Below, piece after piece: positions 43,491 through 52,755 of a DNA stretch of 64,000 nt (position 1 is its first letter; the number at the start of each line of letters is the position of its first letter). A program made the position numbers and the translations under genes. Under the pieces are notes generated by a model. The model worked only from the letters and a program-made list of their open reading frames with translations, was not told where the DNA came from and ran no database searches. The stretch is from Nitrospiraceae bacterium. Lineage in GTDB: Bacteria; Nitrospirota; Nitrospiria; Nitrospirales; UBA8639. The stretch covers positions 1 to 64,000 of the forward strand of contig JACKFE010000006.1 in NCBI GenBank assembly GCA_020632635.1, read 5' to 3'.

Positions 43491-44792
43491 TCAAGAAATT
43501 ACAACGATTTCCGAAGGCGATAGCCTGACACGCGAAGGAAGGGGCAAGGGACCGGGTGAACGATCTAGATAGCTCAATCGTGTGAGCTCCGGCATAGCCG
43601 GAAGCGTTCCGAAGCGATGACAATCAACTTCACAGGCTTGATCCTGACCGAGATGCACACAAATCAACCCCCACCTTCCTGGACTGCCCAATGAGCGCCG
43701 CTCCAACAGACAAAGATGAGGATATTCGACAAACCGGCGGCAAAGAGTTCCCTCTCCTTGCCACAGGGGATCAGCTAATTTCCATTGGTTCACCGCCCGA
43801 ATAAAGGGTTGTAAATCCCAATGAGGAACTTCCCAATCCGCTGGACTCGTTTGAACGACATGCAAGGATTCCTGAAATCCAAACTCATAGCCAATGGGCA
43901 TCATCAAACCGGAAGAAAACACGGCTGCCAATACATACCGTTGGCGTTGAATATCTTCACGGCCGCCGGACTCTCTTGCCATCCGTTGGGTATCATGAGT
44001 TTCAGGAAAAGCAATTGAAGGAAGATCTTTAAATTCTTCGTGCTGATCCAAGCACCACTCATCAGAAAAATTCCACCATTTGGAACTGTTGCAGACAAAT
44101 TGAAACCCTGCAGACCGAAGAGCGCGAGTCTCTTCAGGCGTACAACCAAGATTTTCAGCCCAGAACAATACATCAGGACGCTGTTGTCTCGCCCTCGCGA
44201 TCAAAAATTGCCATAATTCAACGGGTACTTTATAAGCGGCATCACATCGAAATCCCTTAATTCCAATGGACAGATAAGCATCCAATACTCGCCCCCAATA
44301 TTCCCAGAGTCCTTCACGATCCGATGACCGGCGATTATCAATTTCAGCCAAATCGCCCCAGACAGTTTTGCGTGCGGGATCATTCGGATCAACCGCAAAT
44401 GGATGCGCCACCCGCCCTTCCTGATCCCGCACAAACCATTCAGGATGCTGGTCTACCAACGGGGAATCAATCGCGGTGTGATTAATGACCAGGTCCATCA
44501 TGGGAGCAAGCCCGCAGCGGACCACCTGATGAACCGTCGGTTCCAAACAGCTCAATCGGGCATCCAGAGAACCTTTTGGACGAAATGCCGGATGCACACG
44601 ATCATAATGCTTGATGGCATACAGGCTTCCAGAAACACCGGGCTCATGAATCGGATTCACATACAGCCAGTTAAACCCCATGCCAGCCGCGCGTTCGGCA
44701 TGGGAAATCCAATTGTCGCAAGATCCAACAAGTAAGGGGAACAGATTATAAATAAGAGGAGTTTGCCTGGAAGATTCCAAAAGCCCTCTCAA
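43491..44792 (-). CDS. GH13 alpha-amylase family protein (GlgE-like)
   Basis: 433 residues. The catalytic triad is complete: nucleophile Asp in IKGFRCDAAYKVP, acid/base Glu in VLFWAENLGCTPEET and stabilising Asp in FPETHDTQRMA. APMMDLVINHTAIDSPLVDQHPEWFV is typical of GH13 relatives of the maltosyltransferase GlgE and similar trehalose/glycogen enzymes. Compared with GlgE (about 650-700 residues) the N-terminal domain is missing, so it may be a glycosidase of different specificity. The start overlaps the end of the neighbouring reductase gene by 4 bp. Confidence 0.83.
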   Translation of the reverse strand: MRGLLESSRQTPLIYNLFPLLVGSCDNWISHAERAAGMGFNWLYVNPIHEPGVSGSLYAIKHYDRVHPAFRPKGSLDARLSCLEPTVHQVVRCGLAPMMDLVINHTAIDSPLVDQHPEWFVRDQEGRVAHPFAVDPNDPARKTVWGDLAEIDNRRSSDREGLWEYWGRVLDAYLSIGIKGFRCDAAYKVPVELWQFLIARARQQRPDVLFWAENLGCTPEETRALRSAGFQFVCNSSKWWNFSDEWCLDQHEEFKDLPSIAFPETHDTQRMARESGGREDIQRQRYVLAAVFSSGLMMPIGYEFGFQESLHVVQTSPADWEVPHWDLQPFIRAVNQWKLADPLWQGEGTLCRRFVEYPHLCLLERRSLGSPGRWGLICVHLGQDQACEVDCHRFGTLPAMPELTRLSYLDRSPGPLPLPSRVRLSPSEIVVIS

Positions 44793-46141
44793 TCTTCGGC
44801 GCAGGCTTGAGGAGGCCGAGTATCAGAACCAAGACCTTTGGAAAATACAATCCGACCGACCTGCTTCACATTCGCACAAAGATCTCCCAAGCCTGGCGTT
44901 ACCAATCGAAATGGCCCACCCCGCTCTGCTGGGAAAACCCCATCGGGCGTTCCATAAACAATAATGCCAAATTCACGCGCTTGCTGAAGCGTTAAACAGG
45001 CAGAATATTGCTTATCACACGAAATAAATGTCACATGGTCGACCCCCACTTTCAATGTCGAAACATCAAGTATTGCCTGAAATTTTACCCCTATGCACTG
45101 TACGCCACCAACTCCCTGAAGATTCGCAACCTGATGATGAAAGGGCAGCTCCCCTAACGCGGTCCGAGTCAAGCGTAACGGTTGAACCACCTCCCCTTCT
45201 ATCTGAATCCCGGGTTCAGTCGAAGGCTCACCCGTTGTCATCGCCTTGATAAGTGCCGTCGCCATTTCATTCATCGGGGTGGGAATACCAAACTCTTTCC
45301 CACGCTTTACGATATATCCATTTAAGAAATCGATTTCCGTTGGCCGTCCTGCAGCCCAATCATCATACATGGACGTATGAATATCTCGTAACTCCTGAGA
45401 CCACTTCACAACCTTTTCAGGCATGTCATCATCTAATGGAATCCGATGGGCTGCCATTGCCACCGCCGAGACTTCCCGAACCATCGTGGTAATGACCGGC
45501 TGTAATTCCGGGTGGTCCAAGGCCCGCGCCACATGGTCATTCACCAGCACGGTCAACGGATTGAACACACAATTCCAGCACATCTTCTCCCACTTGGCTT
45601 TTCGAATATCTTTACTCAGAAAACAGGGAATACCCGCATCCTTGAACAACTGAGCGATCTCGGCACTACGTGCCGTTTCCAACCCCATTAATTCCCCAAT
45701 GGTCACCATGCCTTTCTTAAAGTGATCGATGACACCCGGCTTCACTATTTTGGAGTAAATGAACGCCACACCGCCTACAATCCGTTCCCGTCCAAATCGA
45801 GCCTTGAGAGTATCCTCAATCGTTACACCATTCTGAAGAGTTAATATGGTAGTACCGGGGTGCATAATGGGCTCGATCTGATCCATCACCTTTTCCAACG
45901 CGTACGCCTTCATTCCCAAAATAATCAGGTCCGGCTGAGGGAGAGCTTTGGGATCAGAAGCCGATGGGGGATGAACAGTAAAACTCTCTCCAATGGCACT
46001 GCGGATCGTCAGCCCATCCTTGGCAACCGCCGCCTGAGTCTCCGGTCGTAATAAAAAAGAGACATAAGGATTGTGACGTGCCAAATGTGCGCCAAAATAT
46101 CCACCGACCGCTCCCGCGCCGATTATCATAATCTGTTTCAT
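44789..46141 (-). CDS. 2-dehydropantoate 2-reductase-like protein fused to a sulfite-oxidase-type domain
   Basis: 450 residues. The first 310 or so are a PanE/ApbA-type reductase: IMIIGAGAVGGYFGAHLARH, LILGMKAYALE, LTLQNGVTIED, and the catalytic Lys in KAKWEKMCWNCVFNPLTVL. This normally makes pantoate for coenzyme A. The remaining 130 residues resemble the molybdopterin oxidoreductase fold: VTFISCDKQYSACLTLQQA, IVYGTPDGVFPAERGGPFRLV, VKQVGRIVFSKG. The Mo-ligand Cys of that fold is not evident. The fusion is unusual. GAGGAAGG upstream gives the start. It is cotranscribed with the GH13 gene downstream. Confidence 0.82.
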   Translation of the reverse strand: MKQIMIIGAGAVGGYFGAHLARHNPYVSFLLRPETQAAVAKDGLTIRSAIGESFTVHPPSASDPKALPQPDLIILGMKAYALEKVMDQIEPIMHPGTTILTLQNGVTIEDTLKARFGRERIVGGVAFIYSKIVKPGVIDHFKKGMVTIGELMGLETARSAEIAQLFKDAGIPCFLSKDIRKAKWEKMCWNCVFNPLTVLVNDHVARALDHPELQPVITTMVREVSAVAMAAHRIPLDDDMPEKVVKWSQELRDIHTSMYDDWAAGRPTEIDFLNGYIVKRGKEFGIPTPMNEMATALIKAMTTGEPSTEPGIQIEGEVVQPLRLTRTALGELPFHHQVANLQGVGGVQCIGVKFQAILDVSTLKVGVDHVTFISCDKQYSACLTLQQAREFGIIVYGTPDGVFPAERGGPFRLVTPGLGDLCANVKQVGRIVFSKGLGSDTRPPQACAED

Positions 46142-46557
46142 TCAGATCCCTTCCTCTTGAATTCAGTAGACGATGACGTAGTATACCCCAAGTTTTCCCT
46201 GCTGACACGCACAGATCACCCATTTTGATTCATGAAAGGGTGAACACAACGTCAGCTACCTGATATTGGTAAGGTAAGCCAACAGGCATAGAGCTGGGAG
46301 AATTTCAGAAAGCTAGAAGAAATTTACCAGACAATGAAGTCTTTCCACTCCATACTTCCTTACTCCATCAAAAGTTCATGGGTCCGTGAGAGAATCAAAC
46401 CAAAAAGGGACGATAAAGGACATTGCCATAGCTGTAATAGCCCCCTGTCCATTCCCAATGATGGCGTGCCAGTGAAAAACACTTATCGGACTGGCGCGAA
46501 GAGCGGCGTTGAGATAGGCTGTGGGATGTTATTTTCCTCTTTTTCAAAGGACCCCAT
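46142..46557. other. Intergenic region between divergent genes
   Basis: 416 bp between the panE-like gene (minus) and pdxB (plus). Short open frames here lack ribosome sites and homology. No tRNA, terminator or clear promoter was recognised. Confidence 0.4.
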
Positions 46558-47730
46558 ATGAGAACAAAGCCGATTCAAATCGTTGCCGGGGAAAACATCC
46601 CCTATATCCAGGAAGCCTTTAGCAACCTGGGACACTTAACCTTTCTACCAGGACGGTCGATCAAATCCTCGGATTTAAAAACTACCAACCTCCTGCTGAT
46701 TCGGTCCATTACCAGTGTCGATGAAACCTTATTACAACATACACCAGTGGAATTTGTAGGGTCGGCCTCGGCCGGAACCGATCATATTGACGAGGTTTAT
46801 CTCAGATCACGGAATATTCCCTTTGCCTCGGCGGCAGGATCGAATGCTAACTCCGTAGCAGAATATGTCGTCGCAGGATTGCTGGCTTTAGCCAAACGCC
46901 ACGGGCTGTCACTCAAAGGCCTAACCATCGGTATTATCGGAGTGGGTCACATCGGCAAACTGGTTAAACAAAAGGCAGAGGCTCTGGGAATGATTCCTGT
47001 CCTCAACGATCCCCCCTTATCCGAAACCAGCCAAATCGATCATCGCCCGTTGCCAGAAGTGCTCGGATGTGACGTTGTCACCCTGCATACCCCATTCACG
47101 CTGGGTGGCGCTCATCCCACCTTCCACCTGCTCAATGAGCAGACCTTTAAACATTTAAAGCCATCAACGATTTTCATCAATGCTGCCCGGGGAGAGGTAG
47201 TCGACACACATGCCCTGCTGAACGTTATCACTCACCACAAGATCGGGCCGACGATCATCGATGTCTGGGAAGGAGAACCGGATATCAATTGGGATTTATT
47301 CCAGGCTGTCACCATTGGCACCCCCCATATTGCCGGCCATTCACTAGATGGCAAAGCCAACGGCACGTATATGATTTATTCCGCAGCCTGCAAACATTTG
47401 GGAGTCGTTCCCGTATGGGATCTTGCCCAATCGCTCCCTCCACCGCTGGTACAGGAAATTCAGATATCTCCAACACAGCATCAATCGGATGAGGCCATAC
47501 TAGGTGACATCGTGGAAAAGATTTATAATCTGGAAGAGGATCATCGGCAAATGACCACTTTGCTAGCGACCCAGCCCGAGGAACGCTCAGGCCTTTTCGA
47601 CGGGTTGCGGAAGAACTACCCCGTCCGCCGGGAATTTCATCGTACCCGAATCATACTTCCTCAAACTTTGGAAAGATTACGCCCTGTCCTTGAAGGCTTG
47701 GGCTTTGGACAGATCATTCCGAAGACCTAG
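46558..47730 (+). CDS. pdxB: Erythronate-4-phosphate dehydrogenase
   Basis: 390 residues; D-2-hydroxyacid dehydrogenase of the DXP-dependent pyridoxal phosphate pathway. NLLLIRSITSVDETLL, FVGSASAGTDHIDEVYL, LTIGIIGVGHIGKLV (NAD site) and IFINAARGEVVD (Arg) are visible. DVWEGEPDINWDL (Glu) and PHIAGHSLDGKANGT (His) complete the PdxB pattern. The dimerisation C-terminus is present. AAAGGA lies 7 nt before the ATG. Confidence 0.9.
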   Translation: MRTKPIQIVAGENIPYIQEAFSNLGHLTFLPGRSIKSSDLKTTNLLLIRSITSVDETLLQHTPVEFVGSASAGTDHIDEVYLRSRNIPFASAAGSNANSVAEYVVAGLLALAKRHGLSLKGLTIGIIGVGHIGKLVKQKAEALGMIPVLNDPPLSETSQIDHRPLPEVLGCDVVTLHTPFTLGGAHPTFHLLNEQTFKHLKPSTIFINAARGEVVDTHALLNVITHHKIGPTIIDVWEGEPDINWDLFQAVTIGTPHIAGHSLDGKANGTYMIYSAACKHLGVVPVWDLAQSLPPPLVQEIQISPTQHQSDEAILGDIVEKIYNLEEDHRQMTTLLATQPEERSGLFDGLRKNYPVRREFHRTRIILPQTLERLRPVLEGLGFGQIIPKT

Positions 47731-47786
47731 AATCTCTGGTATGCTCTGAGCACCACCCACAACATTCCTTATTTTGGGTAATACAA

Positions 47787-48713
47787 TCAGAACTTGGCTT
47801 GTTGTTGTAATTGATAGATCGATAGGTAGACGGCATCGGATTTTTCCTTGATCCAGGGAAATCGAAAAAGCGTCCGAATCTGGCTAGAGTATTGTCCAAG
47901 ATTCGCCTGTTGCCAAAGCCCGCGCTCGAAATAAGACTGACTCTCTCCTTCCCCCAGAAATCCTGCATATTTTCGATCCGTAAAAAAACTCACAGCCCAA
48001 CTATTCGTCCAGGTAGGATGACAGGACCGCACATATTCATCCACCTGAAGAAGAAGCGTTTTCATTTGCGCCAAATCGATCATGACGGCTTCCGTGCTGA
48101 GGAGGAACAACACATTATGGCCTTGCGGTATATCAATCAGTCCAACCTGACGCTCTTTTACCAGACAGACTGCGTGATCAATCACATATTCATCTGCCGT
48201 GCCTGAGTCAGCTTTGGGAATCACCAGAACATGAGCCGTTCCCTCCTTGCACACAAACTTAAGATTTTCCGGAGGACATTCCCATTCTAACCGCACTCCA
48301 AACTGGGCAATCTCCTCTAACAACATGGGAATCCGGTCATTGAGCCCAATCGCATCCTGTATTGACTCGCCAGGCAGCAACGTCACTCTTCGTGATCCAA
48401 ACTTCCCGAAGGGAGTATCCTGCTTAATAGGGCTGCGGTGTTGATGAAGACGAAAAGCCAAGAGCCAAGTGGGACCATCCGTCGGATTCCAAGGCAAGTC
48501 ACGGACGTCCACGTCTACCGGCTCATCACTAATATTTGTTAGATGAAGGTGCAATTCATATTGTTGCGTCATGGGCTTCTTCAGAACCCCCTCCATGGCA
48601 ATAGGCAATCGTGGTTTTTCTTCCGCCTCCTGGGCCTGACTGACAGTAGAACTGCCAAGAACAAAAAACCACATGACGCACAAGGCAAGAACTGAATAAT
48701 AAATTTGCTTCAT
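47787..48713 (-). CDS. Hypothetical exported protein
   Basis: 308 residues with a signal peptide (LALCVMWFFVLGSSTVSQA). The mature N-terminal part (LHLHLTNISDEPVDVDVRDL) resembles an immunoglobulin-like beta domain, but no family is recognised for the rest. Several paired Cys (EWECPPENLKFVC) could form disulfides in the periplasm. No clear ribosome site. No functional prediction. Confidence 0.75.
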   Translation of the reverse strand: MKQIYYSVLALCVMWFFVLGSSTVSQAQEAEEKPRLPIAMEGVLKKPMTQQYELHLHLTNISDEPVDVDVRDLPWNPTDGPTWLLAFRLHQHRSPIKQDTPFGKFGSRRVTLLPGESIQDAIGLNDRIPMLLEEIAQFGVRLEWECPPENLKFVCKEGTAHVLVIPKADSGTADEYVIDHAVCLVKERQVGLIDIPQGHNVLFLLSTEAVMIDLAQMKTLLLQVDEYVRSCHPTWTNSWAVSFFTDRKYAGFLGEGESQSYFERGLWQQANLGQYSSQIRTLFRFPWIKEKSDAVYLSIYQLQQQAKF

Positions 48714-49199
48714 ACGGGGAAATTCATGGTCGGATTACCACGCCTGTCCCCCACAGCTTACACGGAAATGGCTCCGGGAAAATAGAGCCCTTGAAACCAA
48801 TCGCAAGCCTTGGCCTCGAAGCATAACGAGTATGAGGTGGCTCTCGCCAATGAAGGATTGAAGATCGATCCGTTCTATCTCGGTGAGATTGTTTCCTCCT
48901 AAATCTCCGAAAGGAGATGAACCATTTTCTCTTTCTGCAACCATTCTCTCCCGGCTCCATTACCACATCTCGACTATCTTCCCAGTCACACTTGTGTTAG
49001 GTTGAAGATCTTCATCGCTTTGGGCTTGGCCATGAGGAATCACAAGAAAAGCCCGTAACCGGTGTTGCTTTGCCCGAGAGATCACTCGGAAGTGTTTGAC
49101 CTCTGTCGCCTGAATACAGCGTCCGCGGCCTACTCCTTCGTCCTGTTTTCCCCATCTCGAGCCTAAGACACTACCATTATTTTCAAAAGGAGGACCCCC
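48714..49199. other. Intergenic region before the RRM protein gene
   Basis: 486 bp. A minus-strand open frame of 80 codons (48724-48966) has no homology. A small hairpin TCTCC-GAAA-GGAGA is at about 48902-48915. The last part may be a long 5' untranslated region of the RRM gene; no promoter is convincing. Confidence 0.4.
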
Positions 49200-49514
49200 A
49201 TGGGTTCAAAATTGTATGTTGGTGGATTGCCGTATTCTGCAACTCAAGAAGAATTAACCGACTTATTCTCGGCACATGGCACTGTCACATCAGCGAACAT
49301 TATTAGTGATAAGTTCACCGGCCAATCACGTGGATTTGGGTTTGTTGAAATGTCGTCAGGCGAAGAAGCTCAGGCAGCCATTTCAGCCCTAAACTCCACG
49401 GAGTTTGGTGGCCGCACGTTAACTGTCAACGAAGCCAAACCCCAAACCCCGCGAACCGGTAATGGGGGTTTCGGTGGAAGAGATTTTGGCGGGAAACGCA
49501 ACAGCCGCTTTTAA
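49200..49514 (+). CDS. RRM-type RNA-binding protein
   Basis: 104 residues. One RNA recognition motif with RNP2 LYVGGLPYSA and RNP1 RGFGFVEMSS, followed by a Gly-rich tail (GNGGFGGRDFGGKR). Bacterial proteins of this kind bind RNA and are often cold-responsive. AAAGGAGG lies 6 nt before the ATG. A strong terminator follows, so the gene is monocistronic. Confidence 0.94.
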   Translation: MGSKLYVGGLPYSATQEELTDLFSAHGTVTSANIISDKFTGQSRGFGFVEMSSGEEAQAAISALNSTEFGGRTLTVNEAKPQTPRTGNGGFGGRDFGGKRNSRF

Positions 49515-49533
49515 CCCATTTATCCAACCATTC

Positions 49534-49570
49534 AAAAAAGGGAGAGACCCATTCGGGCTCTCCCTTTTTT
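49534..49570 (+). terminator. Rho-independent terminator of the RRM gene
   Basis: AAAAAAGGGAGAG and CTCTCCCTTTTTT pair around an 11-nt loop, giving a 13-bp stem and T tract. Confidence 0.92.
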
Positions 49571-50202
49571 ATATCAGGAATCTCAGCCCAATAATTTCAT
49601 CCGCCCAATCCTTGGATGCAGCCAGAGAGACCGAGAAGGTCCTGAACAGACCTTGTGCCCGCCACCTGATCCTCTTAAGAGCCCCCATACCTCACAGAGT
49701 AAACCTCTATTATTTTCCGGCCTGCCATCCTCTCGGCATATTTCCAAAACTATATAAGTAATCCACGCATGAATCAGACCACATGTTACTCATCCCTTCG
49801 GGCAGAGTATATCCGCCAGGATTACCCCTGATCGAACCATGCACATGTTCTCGCAACGCAAAATTGATGAAAGAACACCTCCGATCGTTCATTCAGAAAA
49901 ACCGCATGAAAATAAGCCAAGCCCCCCTTGCCATGAACAAATCACCTCATCAAGCCTCTCTCTTCATTCCCTTCTCCTGTATGGATTTCATAATGGTCGT
50001 AGGCTTCAGCCTACGACCATCCTCTATCTCACTGCTTAAAAAAACGGAGCTCCTCAAGGAATATTCCACGCAGTTACCTCAAGTTAGACTAGGCATTTCA
50101 TGGCCACGGTCCATTTATGAGAGACATTGGCCCGCCTCTTGCGTTACCTCACGATAGGTTCATCGTGGAAGAAACAACACAGATAACTTTCTAAAGGAGA
50201 AG
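49571..50202. other. Intergenic region with a hairpin repeat
   Basis: About 630 bp with no convincing gene; plus-strand open frames lack ribosome sites. The notable element is the perfect inverted repeat at 49993-50020 listed separately. Confidence 0.4.
49993..50020. repeat. Perfect inverted repeat, possible REP-like element
   Basis: ATGGTCGTAGGC and GCCTACGACCAT flank a TTCA loop: a 12-bp perfect hairpin without a T tract, so not a typical terminator. Hairpins with a GTAGGC..GCCTAC core are often dispersed repeats in bacteria; only one copy was noticed in this window. Confidence 0.5.
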
Positions 50203-50289
50203 ATGCTCTCATCGCCTTTGGTAGATGAACAACATTCATTTCATGAGGGCCGTGCGATACACAAATGCTATTCACAACCCATTCATTGA
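50203..50289 (+). CDS. Possible 28-residue leader peptide
   Basis: AAAGGAG lies 3 nt before an ATG opening a 28-codon frame (begins MLSSPLVDEQHSFHEG) that ends 13 nt upstream of the DUF4168 gene. It has no similarity to known peptides. It may be a coupled leader or chance. Confidence 0.25.
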   Translation: MLSSPLVDEQHSFHEGRAIHKCYSQPIH

Positions 50290-50302
50290 CAAGGAGGATG
50301 CC

Positions 50303-50689
50303 ATGAAGTCCATTCACATAACGCTCACATCATTACTGTCGGTTATTCTGATTGTCAGCGCACTGTGTCTTCTACCCCTGTCCCCACTCAAAGCAGAAAA
50401 CCATGACCCTTCCCCCCCGCAAAAAGAGTTAATTGGCCCAAACCTTGAACCCTTTGCCGGAGCGTACAAAGAAGTCTCTCAAATTCACACGGCCTATAAA
50501 CAGCGAATCATCCAGGCCAAAGATCCAGCTCAAACCGATGCCCTGCAGCAAGAAGCGAATCAAAAGATGAATCAGGCCGTGGCAGATCATGGGTTAACCA
50601 TTGCCGATTACAATAAAATTTTCCAAAGCATCCAAAATGATCCGGAACTCAAAGAGGAATTCATGACAGTCCTTAATCGAACCCGATAA
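50303..50689 (+). CDS. DUF4168 exported protein
   Basis: 128 residues with a signal peptide (ITLTSLLSVILIVSALCLLPLSPLKA). The mature part (LEPFAGAYKEVSQIHTAYKQR, ALQQEANQKMNQAVADHGLT, YNKIFQSIQNDPEL) has the helical DUF4168 layout. Function unknown, periplasmic. AAGGAGG lies 5 nt before the ATG. Confidence 0.85.
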   Translation: MKSIHITLTSLLSVILIVSALCLLPLSPLKAENHDPSPPQKELIGPNLEPFAGAYKEVSQIHTAYKQRIIQAKDPAQTDALQQEANQKMNQAVADHGLTIADYNKIFQSIQNDPELKEEFMTVLNRTR

Positions 50690-50811
50690 ACAGATGCTGC
50701 TTCCGCCCTTTCCAATGCCATGTAAAGAAGGAGCAAATCCAGACAAGCAATCGTGCCGTTTTTCATAAAGAAAGGATGTGATCCTGTGCTGAGGGAGATA
50801 GGAGAAAATAC

Positions 50812-51420
50812 ATGAACGCCTTATCGTCGATTATCATCCGACTGGCACTACTCATAACTCTGCTTCTAACCTATGGATGTAGCGACTCCGGGACTGCCCC
50901 AGCCGGGCAAGAACCCAAGTCCGAACAACCGGGATTCACGGCAAAAGTCTCGGGTGCCGTGAATGCCGAAGTGTCAGGCGTAGGCATTGTGACCTACTTA
51001 GGGCCAAAAGATCGAGGAATTGAAACCAGTAACCGGCCGGGATATTTTTTAATTGCCAATTTGAATAACGATTTGACAAAAGAAAATAAATTCACCATTA
51101 CGTTCAGAATACCGGACAAAGCCAAGCCGGGAAACCATCCATTGGTGACATCCGATCCCTTGAAAATCGGGGAACATTTCGAAGTGCGGGTGGAAACGGT
51201 AGAGGCAGGAAAGCCTATCCTCTACCAAACAAATACCAAGGGAACCATTACATTAGACCAGTTCTCACCAGACCGCACGTCCCCGAGCATTAGCAATATT
51301 AATGGGACATTTCAATTCGTGACGGAAAATGCAGACGGTCACACGATTTCAGCGAATGGAACGTTTGATTTCCCCTTGCGCAGAAACATTGCCTCTTACA
51401 ATTCATCCTATACCGGTTGA
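50812..51420 (+). CDS. Hypothetical lipoprotein
   Basis: 202 residues. LALLITLLLTYGCS is a lipoprotein signal with the Cys at about residue 23. The remaining sequence (VSGAVNAEVSGVGIVTYLG, FTITFRIPDKAKPGNHPL, ITLDQFSPDRTSPS) is predicted beta-rich. No family is recognised. TAGGAG lies upstream of the ATG. Probably anchored to a membrane facing the periplasm. Confidence 0.75.
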   Translation: MNALSSIIIRLALLITLLLTYGCSDSGTAPAGQEPKSEQPGFTAKVSGAVNAEVSGVGIVTYLGPKDRGIETSNRPGYFLIANLNNDLTKENKFTITFRIPDKAKPGNHPLVTSDPLKIGEHFEVRVETVEAGKPILYQTNTKGTITLDQFSPDRTSPSISNINGTFQFVTENADGHTISANGTFDFPLRRNIASYNSSYTG

Positions 51421-51759
51421 GAAGACAAGCAGCTCCCAAAGATCTGGGAATGTACATCACAGGCTTGATAGTGATTTCCAAAACATTCAACGCATTCGGG
51501 AAATAGTGCCAACCAGAACTGATCGTGTGAAAAATTAGTATTTTGAGGGGATATCTTCAGAGAGGGAAACTCAGCTCTCTTCGTAGAGCTGTCTGAGGGA
51601 GGGAATTGCATTACTCTCCATGATGTCTAGGATGGCAATTCTAAAAGAAACCAATCTCCCTGATAATTTTACACATTTCTTGCGATCACGATGCCTTGTT
51701 CATCTGCGCTGACCGGATTTACTTGAAGCCTCATTCGAACAGGGAATTTACCTGCTGGT
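51421..51759. other. Intergenic region between convergent genes
   Basis: 339 bp. A hairpin CAGCTCT / AGAGCTG (about 51570-51590) without a T tract lies between the convergent lipoprotein and PKD-like genes. No gene or strong terminator is seen. Confidence 0.4.
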
Positions 51760-52458
51760 CTATTCCTCCCTTTCCGTCTGCTTCCAATACCCTTTGATGA
51801 ACCACTGGTTGTCCCTTTCCCAAACAAATTGGACTTCTAATGGCAATTGAACATTCCCCATAGGCAGAGGGTTAGCAGACTTGGCCACAACTCGGTACCC
51901 CTGCCCATCCGTCAGTTCCAGAGGACCAGCAAACAATTTAGACATCTCTTCTAGTTGATCGCCCAGAACCGTCCAATCATGCCGCATTCTTTCCCGCTGA
52001 TTGGAGGCCACAAACATCACGGCTTTATCGATATCTCCATGGGATAGGGCCATCCACATCCCTTTCCATCGCTCATTCAGTATGGCCTGTAAGCCCGCCG
52101 GATCATCGATCGTGACATTAACCAATCCTTCATGCCTTTCCCCTTTTTGATCGGTGACGATAACACGCGGACGAAAGTGTCCGGCTTGAGAAAAAGTCAC
52201 AACCTCTGAATAGAGATCGGCCCCCTCGGCATCAATAGTACCATCGCCCTGAAAGTCCCAAGCGATTTTTACGACCGGGGCGGCAATATGGGTAGATACC
52301 CGTAAGCTCACAGTGCCCGGTGCCACATTCCTGGGAGGCAAAGCTCGTATATGCACAACTGGAGTTCGACTATGATCCATTCCATAAGCGACCGCAAACC
52401 CGCACATAATCATGACAATCGCCCCAAAGGGTTGGCTATGACGCAACAGGGTTTTCAT
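51760..52458 (-). CDS. Hypothetical exported protein with PKD-like domain
   Basis: 232 residues. The signal peptide is in FGAIVMIMCGFAVAYG. Residues about 45-120 resemble a PKD/Ig-like domain (IAWDFQGDGTIDAEGADL, then VTFSQAGHFRPRVIVTDQKG). The C-terminal half (WKGMWMALSHGDIDKAVMF, FVWERDNQWFIKGYWKQ) resembles an SnoaL/NTF2-like scaffold, but this is weak. Probably periplasmic; role unknown. Confidence 0.7.
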   Translation of the reverse strand: MKTLLRHSQPFGAIVMIMCGFAVAYGMDHSRTPVVHIRALPPRNVAPGTVSLRVSTHIAAPVVKIAWDFQGDGTIDAEGADLYSEVVTFSQAGHFRPRVIVTDQKGERHEGLVNVTIDDPAGLQAILNERWKGMWMALSHGDIDKAVMFVASNQRERMRHDWTVLGDQLEEMSKLFAGPLELTDGQGYRVVAKSANPLPMGNVQLPLEVQFVWERDNQWFIKGYWKQTEREE

Positions 52459-52755
52459 CTTTCTTCACGATCTCCTTCTTTTCTATAAGTTCGCTCAAAC
52501 AAGATTTATGCGTACATTATGGTATTAGGGAAAGGCTCTTAAGTCGAAGACTGAGTTTTCATTCGTCAATCTCAGATCCGGTATACTTCGGAATTGTGAA
52601 TTATTTCATGAGCCCACCGACTTTCAACCAAAAAAATCAATCAAAACAATATGATACTCCATCTTTCACTTCTAATCTTTCCCGCCGCTTCTAGGAAACA
52701 AAAACGGTTCATGGTACAAAACAGCCTTTCATTAACGATGACACACTAAGCCTTA

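Noticed and set aside
48724..48966. Minus-strand frame of 80 codons upstream of the RRM gene
   Set aside because: Arg-rich composition typical of shadow frames, no homology and no ribosome site.
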